64,000 nucleotides of DNA. Origin: Streptomyces chartreusis NRRL 3882 (GTDB lineage: Bacteria; Actinomycetota; Actinomycetes; Streptomycetales; Streptomycetaceae). The stretch is from NCBI RefSeq assembly GCF_900236475.1, contig NZ_LT963352.1:2976001-3040000 (forward strand), in the 5' to 3' direction. The position numbers were made by a program, and so were the translations under genes. The first letter of the stretch is position 1; every line of letters begins with the position of its first letter. The notes below the pieces were generated by a model. That model did not search any database. It was not told where the DNA came from and saw nothing but the letters and a program-made list of their open reading frames with translations. Shown here piece by piece: positions 1-8,379 of this stretch.

Positions 1-484
1 TCCGGAGTTCGCTGCGGAGTTCGGGCGTCAGGACGTGACCGGCGCGGCCCACGAACAGGGCCATGTGGTACGCCACCACGCTCATGTCGCAGTCCGCGGA
101 GCCGTGGACGCCGAGCAGCGAGCCGTCACTGATGGACATCACGAACAGGCTGCCCTCGTCCATCGCGACCATCGTGTGCCGGACCCCGCCGAAGTCCATC
201 AGCTTGGCGGCGCCGACGGTGAGGCTGCCGATGCCGGAGACGATGGTGGCCAGGTCGGCGGCGGAGCCGCGCGGGCCGGTCTTCTTGGTCCCGCGGGCCT
301 GGAGGGCCTCCCGGGCCTGCTGGTTGCGGTGGTCGTCGGAGGACAGCAGGAGCAGTCCGTCGGACGAGACGACCGCGACCGAGAGGATGCCGGGTACCTC
401 CTCGACGAGGTTGGTCAGCAGCCAGTGCAGGTTGCGGGCCTCACTGCTCAGTCCGATCAGTCCGAAGGTACTGGGAGCGGTCAA
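1..484 (-). CDS. Roadblock/LC7 protein of a conservon (CvnB-like), cut by the window edge
   Basis: About 161 codons are visible; the C-terminal end lies beyond base 1. The translation has the Roadblock/LC7 pattern: a hydrophobic stretch followed by VVSSDGLLLLSSDD, then a glycine-rich segment with IGSLTVGAAKLMDFG and a C-terminal ELRSELR tail. The TTG start at 484 overlaps the stop of the upstream sensor kinase by four bases (TTGA), so the two are probably translationally coupled. In Streptomyces conservons the order is cvnA (kinase), cvnB (roadblock), cvnC (DUF742), cvnD (small GTPase). CvnB-type proteins are thought to act as a regulator or GAP of the CvnD GTPase at the membrane. That role comes from the family; only the roadblock pattern and the coupling are visible here. 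Confidence 0.9.
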   Translation of the reverse strand, partial: MTAPSTFGLIGLSSEARNLHWLLTNLVEEVPGILSVAVVSSDGLLLLSSDDHRNQQAREALQARGTKKTGPRGSAADLATIVSGIGSLTVGAAKLMDFGGVRHTMVAMDEGSLFVMSISDGSLLGVHGSADCDMSVVAYHMALFVGRAGHVLTPELRSELR

Positions 485-3273
485 CTGCTTGCCTCCTCGA
501 CTGTGCCCCCCGTGGCTTCTTCGGATTCAGCTGGTGGTGATGCGTTGGTGTCCGGCCGCTTGTGCGAGGCCGTCCGTTCGGCGATTTCCGCCTCCACGTC
601 GCGGTAGCCGGCCTGGGCCCCCTGGCGGAAGCCGCCGAGGCGGCGGCGGAGGGCGTCGGCGTCGACCGAGCCGCTGCGCTGGCGGGGCGCGGTGGTCGGA
701 GCGGTGATCTTGGGCGTGCGCTTGGGGAGGCCCTTGTCGGTGACGCGGTCCTCTTCGTCGTCGGGTGCGCGTCCGTGTTCCGCCTCGGCTTCACCTTCGG
801 CGATCCCGTTCCCACCCGCACCCCCCGTGCGGGTTTCGTCGTCGGGTGCGGGTGGCCCCTGTGGGGCGGGTGCGCCGTCGGCGGCCGCGGGCTCGTGCTC
901 CGCCGGGGCCGGCTCGTGCTGCGGAATCGGGGCCAGCAGCTCCATCGTGGTCTCGGCGGGGGTCTCCGCCGGTGCCGTTGCCTCGATCGCGGGTGCGGCC
1001 GGCGCGGACTCCGCCGCCGCCTCCTCGTGCCGTACCGCCTTCTCCGCCAGCGCCACCAGCGGGTCCCCGTTGCTCGCGCGGCCGTGCAGGACGTTGGAGT
1101 TGGCCTCGGCGTCGGCGCCGGGGAACGCGACGGTGTGGCTGGTGCCCGAAAGCGGGCCGGAGGCCGGGACGGCCGCGGCCGGGGCCGCCGCCAGCAGGGT
1201 GCGGGGCAGGACGACGACCGCCGCCACCCCGCCCTGCTTCTGCTCGCGCAACTGCACGCGCACACCGTGCCGGTGGGCGAGGCGGGCCACGACGTACAGG
1301 CCGAGGCCGAGACCGTCCTCGCCCTCCTGGTCGTAGGGCGCCTCCGGGTCGAAGTCGGCGAGGCGGGCGTTGAGGCGCTCCAGCCGGTCCTCGGCCATGC
1401 CGATGCCCTCGTCCTGGACGGAGAGCATGACCTCGCCGTTCTCCAGCAGCCAGCCGGAGATCTCGACGGGCAGGTCGGGCGGCGAGAACGAGGTGGCGTT
1501 CTCCAGGAGTTCGGCCAGCAGGTGGGACAGGTCGTCCGCGGCGAACCCCGCGATGTGCGCGTGCGGCGGCAGCGCGGCGATCCGGACCCGCTCGTACCGC
1601 TCGATCTCGCTGACCGCCGCGCGGACGACGTCCACGAGCGGCACGGGCCCGGCGGCGTGCTGGACGTGCTCGGTGCCGGCGAGGACGAGCAGGTTCTCGC
1701 TGTGCCGGCGCATGACCGTGGCGAAGTGGTCGAGCTTGAACAGCGTGGCGAGGCGGTCCGGGTCCTGCTCGCGCTCCTCCAGGTTCTCGATGACGGCCAG
1801 TTGCCGTTCGACCAGACCGAGCGTGCGCAGCGCGAGGTTGACGAACGTACCGCCGATGGCCGTGCGCAGCCGCTCCAGCTGGGCCGCGGACTCGGCGAGT
1901 TCGCCGCGCAGTTCCTCGCGCGCGTCGGCCATCTTCTGGCGCTGGCCGACGAGGTGCTTGCGGTCGGACTCCAGGGTGGAGATCCGCTCGGTGAGGGCGA
2001 CGGCGTGCGCGTGCAGGGCGTTGACGGAGCGGACGACCTGGGCGAACTCGTCGTTGCGGCCGGTGAACCTGACGGGTTCCTCGGCCGTCGGAACCTCCGC
2101 CTCGGCCAGTCGCTTCGAACCCAGGCGCAGGACCGCGAGGGGGCGCGTGAGGCTGCGGGCCATGCCCGTGGCGACGCCGACGGCGAGCAGCATCAGGGCG
2201 CCGAGGACGGCGATGCGGATCTCCAGCGCGGTGACGTCGTCGTCGCGCAGCGCCTCCAGGTCCTTGGTGCGGCGGTCGTAGAGGGCGGACTCCACGCCGC
2301 GCATCAGGTCGACCCGGGCGGAGAGGGCCGCGTCCAGCTTCCTGGTGTCGGTGGAGCGTTCGCCGCTGGAGAGGGTGGGCTGGTCGGTGAGCGTGGCGAG
2401 GTACTTCTCGGCGGAGTTGACCTCGGTGCCGGTGACCGTGTTGTCGAACGAGGTTCGGGCCGCCTTGGGCGCGGTGTCGCGGAAGTCGGCCAGGGCCGCG
2501 TCGGAGCGCAGCCGGGCCTGCTGGGCGGCGGCGCTCAGGGCGTCGCGCTGCCGGGCGTCGGCGTCCGAGGCGGTCTCGGTCGGCAGGCCGGTGACCGGGT
2601 CGATGACCGTCGTGGTGCTGCGCGGCACGCTCAGGGCGGCGAGCAGCAGCCCCCGGGCCGCGGCGGCCTGCTGGACGGCGGAGTCCAGTTCGGCCAGCGC
2701 CTGCCCGCCGGAGCCCGCGCGGGGCGGCGTCTGCTGCGCCAGCTGCTCGGCGAGCCGGTGGAGTTCGGTGATGGCGGTGGAGTACGCCTGGTGGGCTTCG
2801 AGGGCGCTGCTCTTGCCGGTGAGCGCCGCCCGGCGTACGGCCGCGATGTCGTCGAGGTCGGAGCGGAGCGAGGCGGGCGTGTCGGTGTCGCCCCGCAGCT
2901 CCTCGACCTGCCGGTCCACGCGGGCGCTGCGCTGCTCGGAGGGCGCCTTGGACTTGGGGCGGCCGGCCGCGATGTAGGAGGTGACGTCGTCGCGCTCGTC
3001 GGCGAGGGAGTGCGCGAGGGCGAGGGCGTCCTGCGTCTGCTCGGCGAGCGTCACCAGCTCCTGCGAGTCGTGCAGTTGGCCGGAGGCCGCGAGGACGGAC
3101 GGGGTGCCCGCCCCGGCGATGGCGGCGGCGACCACGGCCACGGCCACGATGAGCCGGTTGCGCACATGGGTGGGGCGGCCCTTGCCGGTGGGGGGCGTCG
3201 GCTCAGCGCCCTGAACGGGGGTCGTCTGCTTGCCTGTGCGACGAGGCCGCGTCTTCTGCACCGGTGCTCGCAT
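481..3273 (-). CDS. Conservon sensor histidine kinase (CvnA-like, nitrate/nitrite-sensing type)
   Basis: A 930-residue membrane kinase. After a basic, Pro-rich cytoplasmic N-terminus there is a membrane segment near residues 40-60, then a long helical extracellular region of the nitrate/nitrite-sensing type. A second membrane segment (IAVLGALMLLAVGVATGMA) and a HAMP linker lie around residues 350-430. The kinase core has DHFATVMRRHSENLLVL as the probable dimerisation/phosphoacceptor helix, the N box LLAELLENATSFSP, and the G boxes VQDEGIGM and GLGLGLYVV. About 250 Ala/Pro/Glu-rich residues follow, ending in the tail RRRLGGFRQGAQAG that I recognise from Streptomyces conservon kinases. It overlaps the roadblock gene. 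The ligand is unknown; nitrate sensing is a domain name, not evidence of function here. Confidence 0.9.
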   Translation of the reverse strand: MRAPVQKTRPRRTGKQTTPVQGAEPTPPTGKGRPTHVRNRLIVAVAVVAAAIAGAGTPSVLAASGQLHDSQELVTLAEQTQDALALAHSLADERDDVTSYIAAGRPKSKAPSEQRSARVDRQVEELRGDTDTPASLRSDLDDIAAVRRAALTGKSSALEAHQAYSTAITELHRLAEQLAQQTPPRAGSGGQALAELDSAVQQAAAARGLLLAALSVPRSTTTVIDPVTGLPTETASDADARQRDALSAAAQQARLRSDAALADFRDTAPKAARTSFDNTVTGTEVNSAEKYLATLTDQPTLSSGERSTDTRKLDAALSARVDLMRGVESALYDRRTKDLEALRDDDVTALEIRIAVLGALMLLAVGVATGMARSLTRPLAVLRLGSKRLAEAEVPTAEEPVRFTGRNDEFAQVVRSVNALHAHAVALTERISTLESDRKHLVGQRQKMADAREELRGELAESAAQLERLRTAIGGTFVNLALRTLGLVERQLAVIENLEEREQDPDRLATLFKLDHFATVMRRHSENLLVLAGTEHVQHAAGPVPLVDVVRAAVSEIERYERVRIAALPPHAHIAGFAADDLSHLLAELLENATSFSPPDLPVEISGWLLENGEVMLSVQDEGIGMAEDRLERLNARLADFDPEAPYDQEGEDGLGLGLYVVARLAHRHGVRVQLREQKQGGVAAVVVLPRTLLAAAPAAAVPASGPLSGTSHTVAFPGADAEANSNVLHGRASNGDPLVALAEKAVRHEEAAAESAPAAPAIEATAPAETPAETTMELLAPIPQHEPAPAEHEPAAADGAPAPQGPPAPDDETRTGGAGGNGIAEGEAEAEHGRAPDDEEDRVTDKGLPKRTPKITAPTTAPRQRSGSVDADALRRRLGGFRQGAQAGYRDVEAEIAERTASHKRPDTNASPPAESEEATGGTVEEASS

Positions 3274-3629
3274 TCCTGACTCGTGAACTCATGGGCCCGG
3301 ATGACGCTCCGTCAACTGGTGCGTACTCCAGGTACACTTCCCGACCCTCCCAGCGCCGGTGGGCACCGCACGTGCATCACCTGACCCGCCACCCGAAGGA
3401 GTGAACCCCGGAGGGGAGTTGGGGGGCAAGTTCCGCTGGCCCTTGCAGCGGCCTTGCGCGGCAGGCCGGTTGGACGCCGCGCGCGGGCGGTGGCAGTATT
3501 CGCCACCACGCCTTCCCGGAACAAAGCATTCCAGCCCAAACGGGGCACCTGACCTGCATGGCTGCACCGACCCGGCAACCATTGCCAGCGTTTTGCGGAC
3601 CTTGTGGAGGGCTCGTGCAGACTGGCTGA
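3274..3629. other. Divergent intergenic region without a convincing gene
   Basis: This 356-base gap separates the leftward conservon operon from the rightward phosphatase gene and must hold both promoters. Short open frames on both strands (for example 3289-3582) lack a ribosome site and look like GC-driven shadows. I see no clear operator palindrome or terminator. Confidence 0.5.
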
Positions 3630-4415
3630 ATGCGCACTGAACTCGCCTCGGAACCGGGAGACGCGGACCGCCCCAACGAGGACTTCGCCAGCGTCGGACT
3701 ACCGGCCTCCGGACAGGGTGGTTCGGTCGTCGTCCTGGACGGGGTCACACCGCCGAAGGGCGGGACGGGCTGTCTGCATTCCGTTCCCTGGTTCACCGCG
3801 CGCCTCGGTGGAGCACTGACCGAACTGACCGTTTCACTCCCGGATGTTCCCCTGGTCGACGCCTTGTCCCGCGCCATCGCGCGTACCGCCGAGGCGCACG
3901 CCTCAACCTGTGACCTTTCTCACCCCCGCACACCTCAGGCCACGGTGATCGTGGCCCGCTGGTCCCCGGACACGGTGGAGTACCTGGTCCTGTCGGACTC
4001 GGCTCTCCTCGTGGAGTCCCCGGACGGCGTGGTGACGCCCCTCCTGGACGACCGGCTGGCCCTCCTGCCCCGCTCGGCCCTGGCCACGGACGCGCTGGTG
4101 GACTCCACGCTCCGCAACAAGGAGGGCGGCTTCTTCACGGCGGCGGCCGATCCCTCGGTGGCCCGGCGAGCGGTGACCGGCACCCTGCCCCGGCGCGAGG
4201 TCCGCGCCCTGGCCGCTCTGACGGACGGGGCGACCCGCTGGGTGGAGCGGTTCGCGGAGGGCGACTGGACGGACTGCTTCCACGTCATGCGCAAGGAGGG
4301 GCCACAGGCACTGGTGGACCGGGTGCGGACGCTGGAGCGAGCGGATTCGGCCAGATCGTTCCTGGGCCGGAGCAAGACGCACGACGATGCGACGGTCGTG
4401 TACGTCGAGTTCTAG
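3630..4415 (+). CDS. PP2C-like protein phosphatase domain protein
   Basis: A 261-residue soluble protein with no signal peptide. It keeps the spaced acidic motifs of metal-dependent PP2C phosphatases: NED at residues 16-18, VVLDGVT with D37-G38, ALTDGATR in the second half, and a terminal HDDATVVYVEF (D252-D253) where PP2Cs usually have a metal-binding DD(N)xT motif. The usual RxxxE start and DGHGG motif are altered, so catalysis is not certain. Streptomyces has many such short PP2C proteins that oppose Ser/Thr kinases; no kinase is adjacent. It converges with the MarR gene, leaving only 16 bases between the stops. Confidence 0.7.
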   Translation: MRTELASEPGDADRPNEDFASVGLPASGQGGSVVVLDGVTPPKGGTGCLHSVPWFTARLGGALTELTVSLPDVPLVDALSRAIARTAEAHASTCDLSHPRTPQATVIVARWSPDTVEYLVLSDSALLVESPDGVVTPLLDDRLALLPRSALATDALVDSTLRNKEGGFFTAAADPSVARRAVTGTLPRREVRALAALTDGATRWVERFAEGDWTDCFHVMRKEGPQALVDRVRTLERADSARSFLGRSKTHDDATVVYVEF

Positions 4416-4431
4416 AGACCCGGACCGGCTG

Positions 4432-4923
4432 CTACTTCTCCATGCCGCGGTTGAGCTGGTGCAGCAGCCGGGCCAGTTCCGTGACCTCGCGGGTGTCCCA
4501 GTCGGCCAGGCGGCCGGCGTACCGGGCGCGCCGGGCCTCGCGCACCCGGCGGACCCGGTCGTGGCCCTCCTGGGTGAGGGCGACGAGCCAGGCGCGGCCG
4601 TCGGCGGGGTCGGGTTCGCGGGCGATCAGGCCGAGCTCCTCCAGGGCACGCAACTGGCGGGACATGGTGGCCTTGCCGACGCCGATGTAGGCGGCGAGCT
4701 CGGTGGCGCGCTGCCGGCCGCACTCGTCCAGCCGCACGAGCAGGCCGTACGCGGACGACTCCAGGTCGGGGTGGACCTCGCGGGCCATCTCGCCCTGGTT
4801 GGCCCGGGCCCGCCGCAGCAGCACGGTCAGCTCCCGCTCCAGCGCCAGAAAGGCAGGCTGATCCACACCGGTTCCGGCCAGAGAGGCGTCCCGGTGTCCG
4901 TCGTCGTTGCCGTCCTCGTGCAC
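4432..4923 (-). CDS. MarR family transcriptional regulator
   Basis: The core is a MarR winged helix: helices around LERELTVLLRRARANQ, then the recognition segment ATELAAYIGVGKATMSRQLRALEELGLI, then the wing REPDPADGRAWLVALTQEG. I start it at GTG 4923, preceded by GAGGCAGGG, giving 163 residues. An in-frame start at 5025 would add 34 residues that lack family character. MarR proteins are dimeric repressors, often released by small aromatic ligands. The target is not obvious: lon lies upstream on the same strand beyond a terminator-like hairpin, and the convergent neighbour is a phosphatase. No clear autoregulatory palindrome was found. Confidence 0.85.
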   Translation of the reverse strand: MHEDGNDDGHRDASLAGTGVDQPAFLALERELTVLLRRARANQGEMAREVHPDLESSAYGLLVRLDECGRQRATELAAYIGVGKATMSRQLRALEELGLIAREPDPADGRAWLVALTQEGHDRVRRVREARRARYAGRLADWDTREVTELARLLHQLNRGMEK

Positions 4924-5042
4924 GTGAGCCCTGCCTCGGTTGTCGCCCGTACCTGCATTTTCCGCTACCCGCGGCCATCGCCGCAGTTCGGCAAGTATTC
5001 CGCAGGTCACGGGGGGCACGTCCACAGGGCCGCCACACGGTG

Positions 5043-5076
5043 AAGGCCCGGGCCTCCCTCACGGGACCCGGGCCTT
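5043..5076 (-). terminator. Hairpin after lon
   Basis: A perfect 10-bp inverted repeat, AAGGCCCGGG (5043-5052) and CCCGGGCCTT (5067-5076), with a 14-nt loop, sits just past the lon stop. It lacks a clear U tract, as is common in Streptomyces. Confidence 0.6.
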
Positions 5077-5096
5077 CCCTCATCCGGTGACCTCCG

Positions 5097-7511
5097 TCAC
5101 GCGGCCACCGGAACCTCCGGCGCCGCATCCGCGGTGGCGGGCGCGAGCGCCAGCTCCAGGACCTGGCGGACGTCGGTGACGGTGTGGACGTCGAGCTTGT
5201 CCAGCACCTCCGCCGGGACGTCGTCCAGGTCGGGCTCGTTGCGCTTGGGGATGATCACGGTGGTGACCCCGGCGCGGTGGGCGGCCAGCAACTTCTGCTT
5301 CACGCCGCCGATCGGCAGGACCCGCCCGGTCAGCGAGACCTCGCCGGTCATCGCCACGTCCGTGCGGACCAGACGGCCGGACAGGAGCGAGGCGAGGGCC
5401 GTGGTCATCGTGACACCGGCACTGGGACCGTCCTTGGGGACCGCGCCCGCCGGGAAGTGGATGTGCACGCCCCGGTCCTTCAGGTCACCCACCGGCAGTT
5501 CCAGCTCGGCACCGCGGGAGCGCAGGAAGCTCAGCGCGATCTGCGCGGACTCCTTCATCACGTCCCCCAGCTGACCGGTCAGGGTCAGCCCGGCCGCGCC
5601 CGTCTCCGGGTCGGCCAGCGACGCCTCGACGTACAGCACGTCACCGCCGGCGCCCGTCACCGCGAGGCCCGTCGCCACGCCCGGCACAGAGGTCCGGCGC
5701 TCGGCCGGGTCCTGGGCGGACTCGGGCACGTGGTGCGGCCGTCCGATCAGAGAGCGCAGGTCCTCGTCCCGGACGGTGAACGGCAGTTCCCGCTCACCCA
5801 GTTCGTGCTGGGCCGCGACCTTGCGCAGCAGCCGTGCGATCGACCGCTCCAGGTTGCGGACGCCCGCCTCGCGCGTGTACTCACCGGCGAGCTTGCGCAG
5901 CGCGCCCTCCTCGATGGCCACTTCGGCCTTGTCGAGTCCGGCCCGCTCCAGCTGGCGCGGCAGCAGGTGGTCGCGGGCGATGACGACCTTCTCGTCCTCG
6001 GTGTAGCCGTCCAGGCGGACGATCTCCATCCGGTCGGCCAGCGCCTCCGGGATCGCCTCCAGGACGTTGGCGGTGGCGAGGAACACGACGTCCGACAGGT
6101 CCAGCTCGACCTCCAGGTAGTGGTCCCGGAAGGTGTGGTTCTGCGCCGGGTCGAGCACTTCGAGCAGGGCCGCGGCCGGGTCGCCCCGGAAGTCCGAGCC
6201 CACCTTGTCGATCTCGTCGAGCAGCACGACCGGGTTCATCGACCCGGCCTCCTTGATGGCGCGGACGACCCGGCCGGGCAGGGCACCGACGTACGTACGC
6301 CGGTGACCGCGGATCTCGGCCTCGTCACGGACACCGCCCAGGGCCACCCGCACGAACTTGCGCCCCATCGCGTGGGCGACGGACTCCCCCAGGCTGGTCT
6401 TGCCGACGCCGGGCGGCCCCACGAGTGCGAGCACGGCTCCGCCGCGCCGCCCGCCGACCACGCCCAGCCCCCGCTCGGTACGCCGCTTGCGCACCGCCAG
6501 GTACTCGGTGATCCGCTCCTTCACGTCCTCCAGGCCGGAGTGCTCGGCGTCGAGGACGGCCTGGGCGCCCTGGATGTCGTACGCGTCCTCGGTGCGCTCG
6601 TTCCACGGCATCTCCAGGACCGTGTCGAGCCAGGTGCGGATCCAGGAGCCCTCGGGCGACTGGTCGGAGGACCGCTCCAGCTTGTCGACCTCCTTGAGCG
6701 CGGCCTCCCGGACCTTCTCGGGCAGGTCGGCGGCCTCCACCCGGGTTCGGTAGTCGTCGGACTCCTCGCCCTCCTGGTCGCCGTTCAGCTCGCGCAGCTC
6801 CTTGCGGACCGCTTCCAGCTGGCGCCGCAGCAGGAACTCGCGCTGCTGCTTGTCGACGCCTTCCTGGACGTCCTTGGCGATGGACTCGGCCACGTCCTGC
6901 TCGGCGAGGTGGTCGCGCAGTTGCTGGGTGGCGAGCTTCAGCCGGGCCACCGGGTCGGCGGTCTCCAGCAGCTCGACCTTCTGATCGGTGGTCAGGAAGG
7001 GCGAGTAGCCGGAGTTGTCGGCGAGCGCCGAGACGTCGTCGATGGCCTGCACCCGGTCGACGACCTGCCAGGCACCGCGCTTGCGCAGCCAGGCGGTGGC
7101 GAGGGCCTTGTACTCCTTGACCAGTTCGGCGACCTGCCCGGGCAGCGGCTCCGGGACGGATTCGTCGACGCTGCTGCCCTCGACCCAGAGGGCCGCGCCA
7201 GGACCCGTGGTCCCCGCACCGATCCTCACCCGGCCCCGGCCGCGGATCAGCGCGCCCGGATCGCCGTCGGCCAGCCGGCCCACCTGCTCGACGGTGCCGA
7301 GGACACCGGTGTTGGCGTACGTGCCGTCGATGCGTGGCACCAGGAGTACCCGGGGCTTTCCGGGTGTTGTCCGAGCAGCGGCCTGGGCGGCCTCCACCGC
7401 GGCACGGACCTCGGAGTCGCTCAGGTCCAGCGGGACCACCATCCCGGGCAGGACGACCTCGTCGTCGAGCGGCAGCACGGGCAGGGTGAGCGGTGTGGAC
7501 GTCGAAGCCAT
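5097..7511 (-). CDS. lon: ATP-dependent Lon protease
   Basis: An 804-residue homolog of the cytoplasmic homo-oligomeric AAA+ serine protease that degrades misfolded and regulatory proteins. An N-terminal LON substrate-binding domain begins VLPLDDEVVLPGMVVPLDL. A coiled-coil region follows (RREFLLRRQLEAVRKELRELNG-type). The ATPase has Walker A GPPGVGKTSLGES, Walker B VVLLDEIDKVG and arginine-finger region sequences. The C-terminal protease domain has the catalytic serine in KDGPSAGVTMTTAL and the catalytic lysine in GGVKQKLLAAHRAG. ATG 7511 is chosen because AAGGGGAG stands just before it; an upstream in-frame TTG at 7532 lacks this. Length matches LonA of actinomycetes. A HAIR-like operator lies just upstream, suggesting HspR heat-shock control. 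Confidence 0.97.
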   Translation of the reverse strand: MASTSTPLTLPVLPLDDEVVLPGMVVPLDLSDSEVRAAVEAAQAAARTTPGKPRVLLVPRIDGTYANTGVLGTVEQVGRLADGDPGALIRGRGRVRIGAGTTGPGAALWVEGSSVDESVPEPLPGQVAELVKEYKALATAWLRKRGAWQVVDRVQAIDDVSALADNSGYSPFLTTDQKVELLETADPVARLKLATQQLRDHLAEQDVAESIAKDVQEGVDKQQREFLLRRQLEAVRKELRELNGDQEGEESDDYRTRVEAADLPEKVREAALKEVDKLERSSDQSPEGSWIRTWLDTVLEMPWNERTEDAYDIQGAQAVLDAEHSGLEDVKERITEYLAVRKRRTERGLGVVGGRRGGAVLALVGPPGVGKTSLGESVAHAMGRKFVRVALGGVRDEAEIRGHRRTYVGALPGRVVRAIKEAGSMNPVVLLDEIDKVGSDFRGDPAAALLEVLDPAQNHTFRDHYLEVELDLSDVVFLATANVLEAIPEALADRMEIVRLDGYTEDEKVVIARDHLLPRQLERAGLDKAEVAIEEGALRKLAGEYTREAGVRNLERSIARLLRKVAAQHELGERELPFTVRDEDLRSLIGRPHHVPESAQDPAERRTSVPGVATGLAVTGAGGDVLYVEASLADPETGAAGLTLTGQLGDVMKESAQIALSFLRSRGAELELPVGDLKDRGVHIHFPAGAVPKDGPSAGVTMTTALASLLSGRLVRTDVAMTGEVSLTGRVLPIGGVKQKLLAAHRAGVTTVIIPKRNEPDLDDVPAEVLDKLDVHTVTDVRQVLELALAPATADAAPEVPVAA

Positions 7512-7532
7512 GATCTCCCCTTCGGCAGTCAA

Positions 7533-7553
7533 GTTGAGCTATGCCGACTCAAT
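7533..7553 (-). promoter_or_regulatory. HAIR-like HspR operator before lon
   Basis: GTTGAGC, seven bases, ACTCAAT. This matches the HAIR consensus CTTGAGT-N7-ACTCAAG in 11 of 14 defined bases with exact spacing, and lies about 20 bases upstream of the lon start. HspR repression of lon is established in S. lividans and S. coelicolor; occupancy here is inferred. Confidence 0.75.
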
Positions 7554-7660
7554 GCACGGGAGGCGCCGGATGTTCCCCGCCCACCGTTCGCTGTGAGCGA
7601 TCGACCGTGACACCAGGCGCGGCCGGAGTCGTAGGGTCGAGGATGTAACAGATCAATACC

Positions 7661-7675
7661 GTAAGAGCCTCTTAC
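7661..7675. promoter_or_regulatory. Palindrome in the leader of the GNAT gene
   Basis: GTAAGAGCCTCTTAC is a perfect 7-bp inverted repeat around one central base, ending just before the AAGGAG ribosome site of the next gene. It could be an operator or a ribosome-site-masking hairpin; no cognate regulator is adjacent. Confidence 0.45.
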
Positions 7676-7686
7676 CAAGGAGCGGC

Positions 7687-8334
7687 GTGGACAGGACCGT
7701 GCGGGCGTGGGTGGACGGGTGGATCGTGTCGCGCGGGGCGGCTCCGCCCGTGGCCGAGCCATGGGGCTGCACGATCGACGTGGGGACGAACGGCCACGTC
7801 ACACGACACGTGTTCGGCGCGACCGGCGACGACCTCGACGAGACGTCCGTCCGCAAGGTGGCCGGCGCGGTGACCGGGGACGGGGTGTGGCTGAAGGCGT
7901 TCCGGCACCCGTCCGTGGTCGCCGGTTGGCTCGACGACAGCTGGTGGATCGACCCCGAGCCCGGCTATCTGATGACGGTCCCGCTGGCCCCGGGAAGTGC
8001 CCCGGACGTGCCCGACGGCTACCGGCTGCGCAGCTGGTCGCGCGGCGGGGTGACGCGTGTGATGGTGGCAGCCCCGGACGGTTCGCTGGCGGCACGTGGC
8101 CAGATGGCCCCGACGGGCGCCACCGCCGTCGCCGACCAGATCGAGACGGCCCCGGAGCATCGCCGCAGGGGACTCGGCAGCCTCGTCATGCGGACGTTGC
8201 AGAGCGCCGCCGTGCGGCAAGGGGCACAGACCGGGGTCCTCGCCGGTACGCCCGCGGGGCGAGGGCTCTACGAGGCGCTGGGCTGGGAGGTGGTGGCCCC
8301 GCTCACCAGCGCGAAGCACTGCCCGCGGGCCTGA
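7687..8334 (+). CDS. GNAT family N-acetyltransferase
   Basis: A 215-residue soluble protein. The C-terminal half carries the acetyl-CoA pyrophosphate-binding segment of GNAT enzymes, IETAPEHRRRGLGSLVMRTLQ, followed by AGTPAGRGLYEALGWEVV, the usual final beta-alpha element. The N-terminal half (about 110 residues) has no motif I recognise and may form the substrate-binding part. The GTG start at 7687 follows AAGGAG at suitable spacing. The acyl acceptor cannot be predicted. It is divergent from lon and converges with the rhomboid-like gene across a hairpin that overlaps its stop codon. Confidence 0.85.
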   Translation: MDRTVRAWVDGWIVSRGAAPPVAEPWGCTIDVGTNGHVTRHVFGATGDDLDETSVRKVAGAVTGDGVWLKAFRHPSVVAGWLDDSWWIDPEPGYLMTVPLAPGSAPDVPDGYRLRSWSRGGVTRVMVAAPDGSLAARGQMAPTGATAVADQIETAPEHRRRGLGSLVMRTLQSAAVRQGAQTGVLAGTPAGRGLYEALGWEVVAPLTSAKHCPRA

Positions 8335-8355
8335 ACGAGCTCGCCTTCAGGCCCG
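8326..8355. terminator. Convergent hairpin at the end of the GNAT gene
   Basis: CGGGCCTGAA (8326-8335) and TTCAGGCCCG (8346-8355) form a 10-bp perfect stem with a 10-nt loop, overlapping the GNAT stop codon and facing the convergent membrane-protein gene. Confidence 0.6.
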
Positions 8356-8379
8356 GGCCGGTCCGGGTGAGCCGGCGCC

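Noticed and set aside
562..3279. A 905-residue open frame opposite the conservon kinase
   Set aside because: It mirrors the kinase gene, has Arg/Gly/Val-rich composition typical of GC-skewed antisense frames, and no domain or ribosome site.
3289..3582. Short leftward gene between the conservon and the phosphatase
   Set aside because: Rich in Arg, Pro and Gly, without ribosome site, in a region that must hold two promoters.
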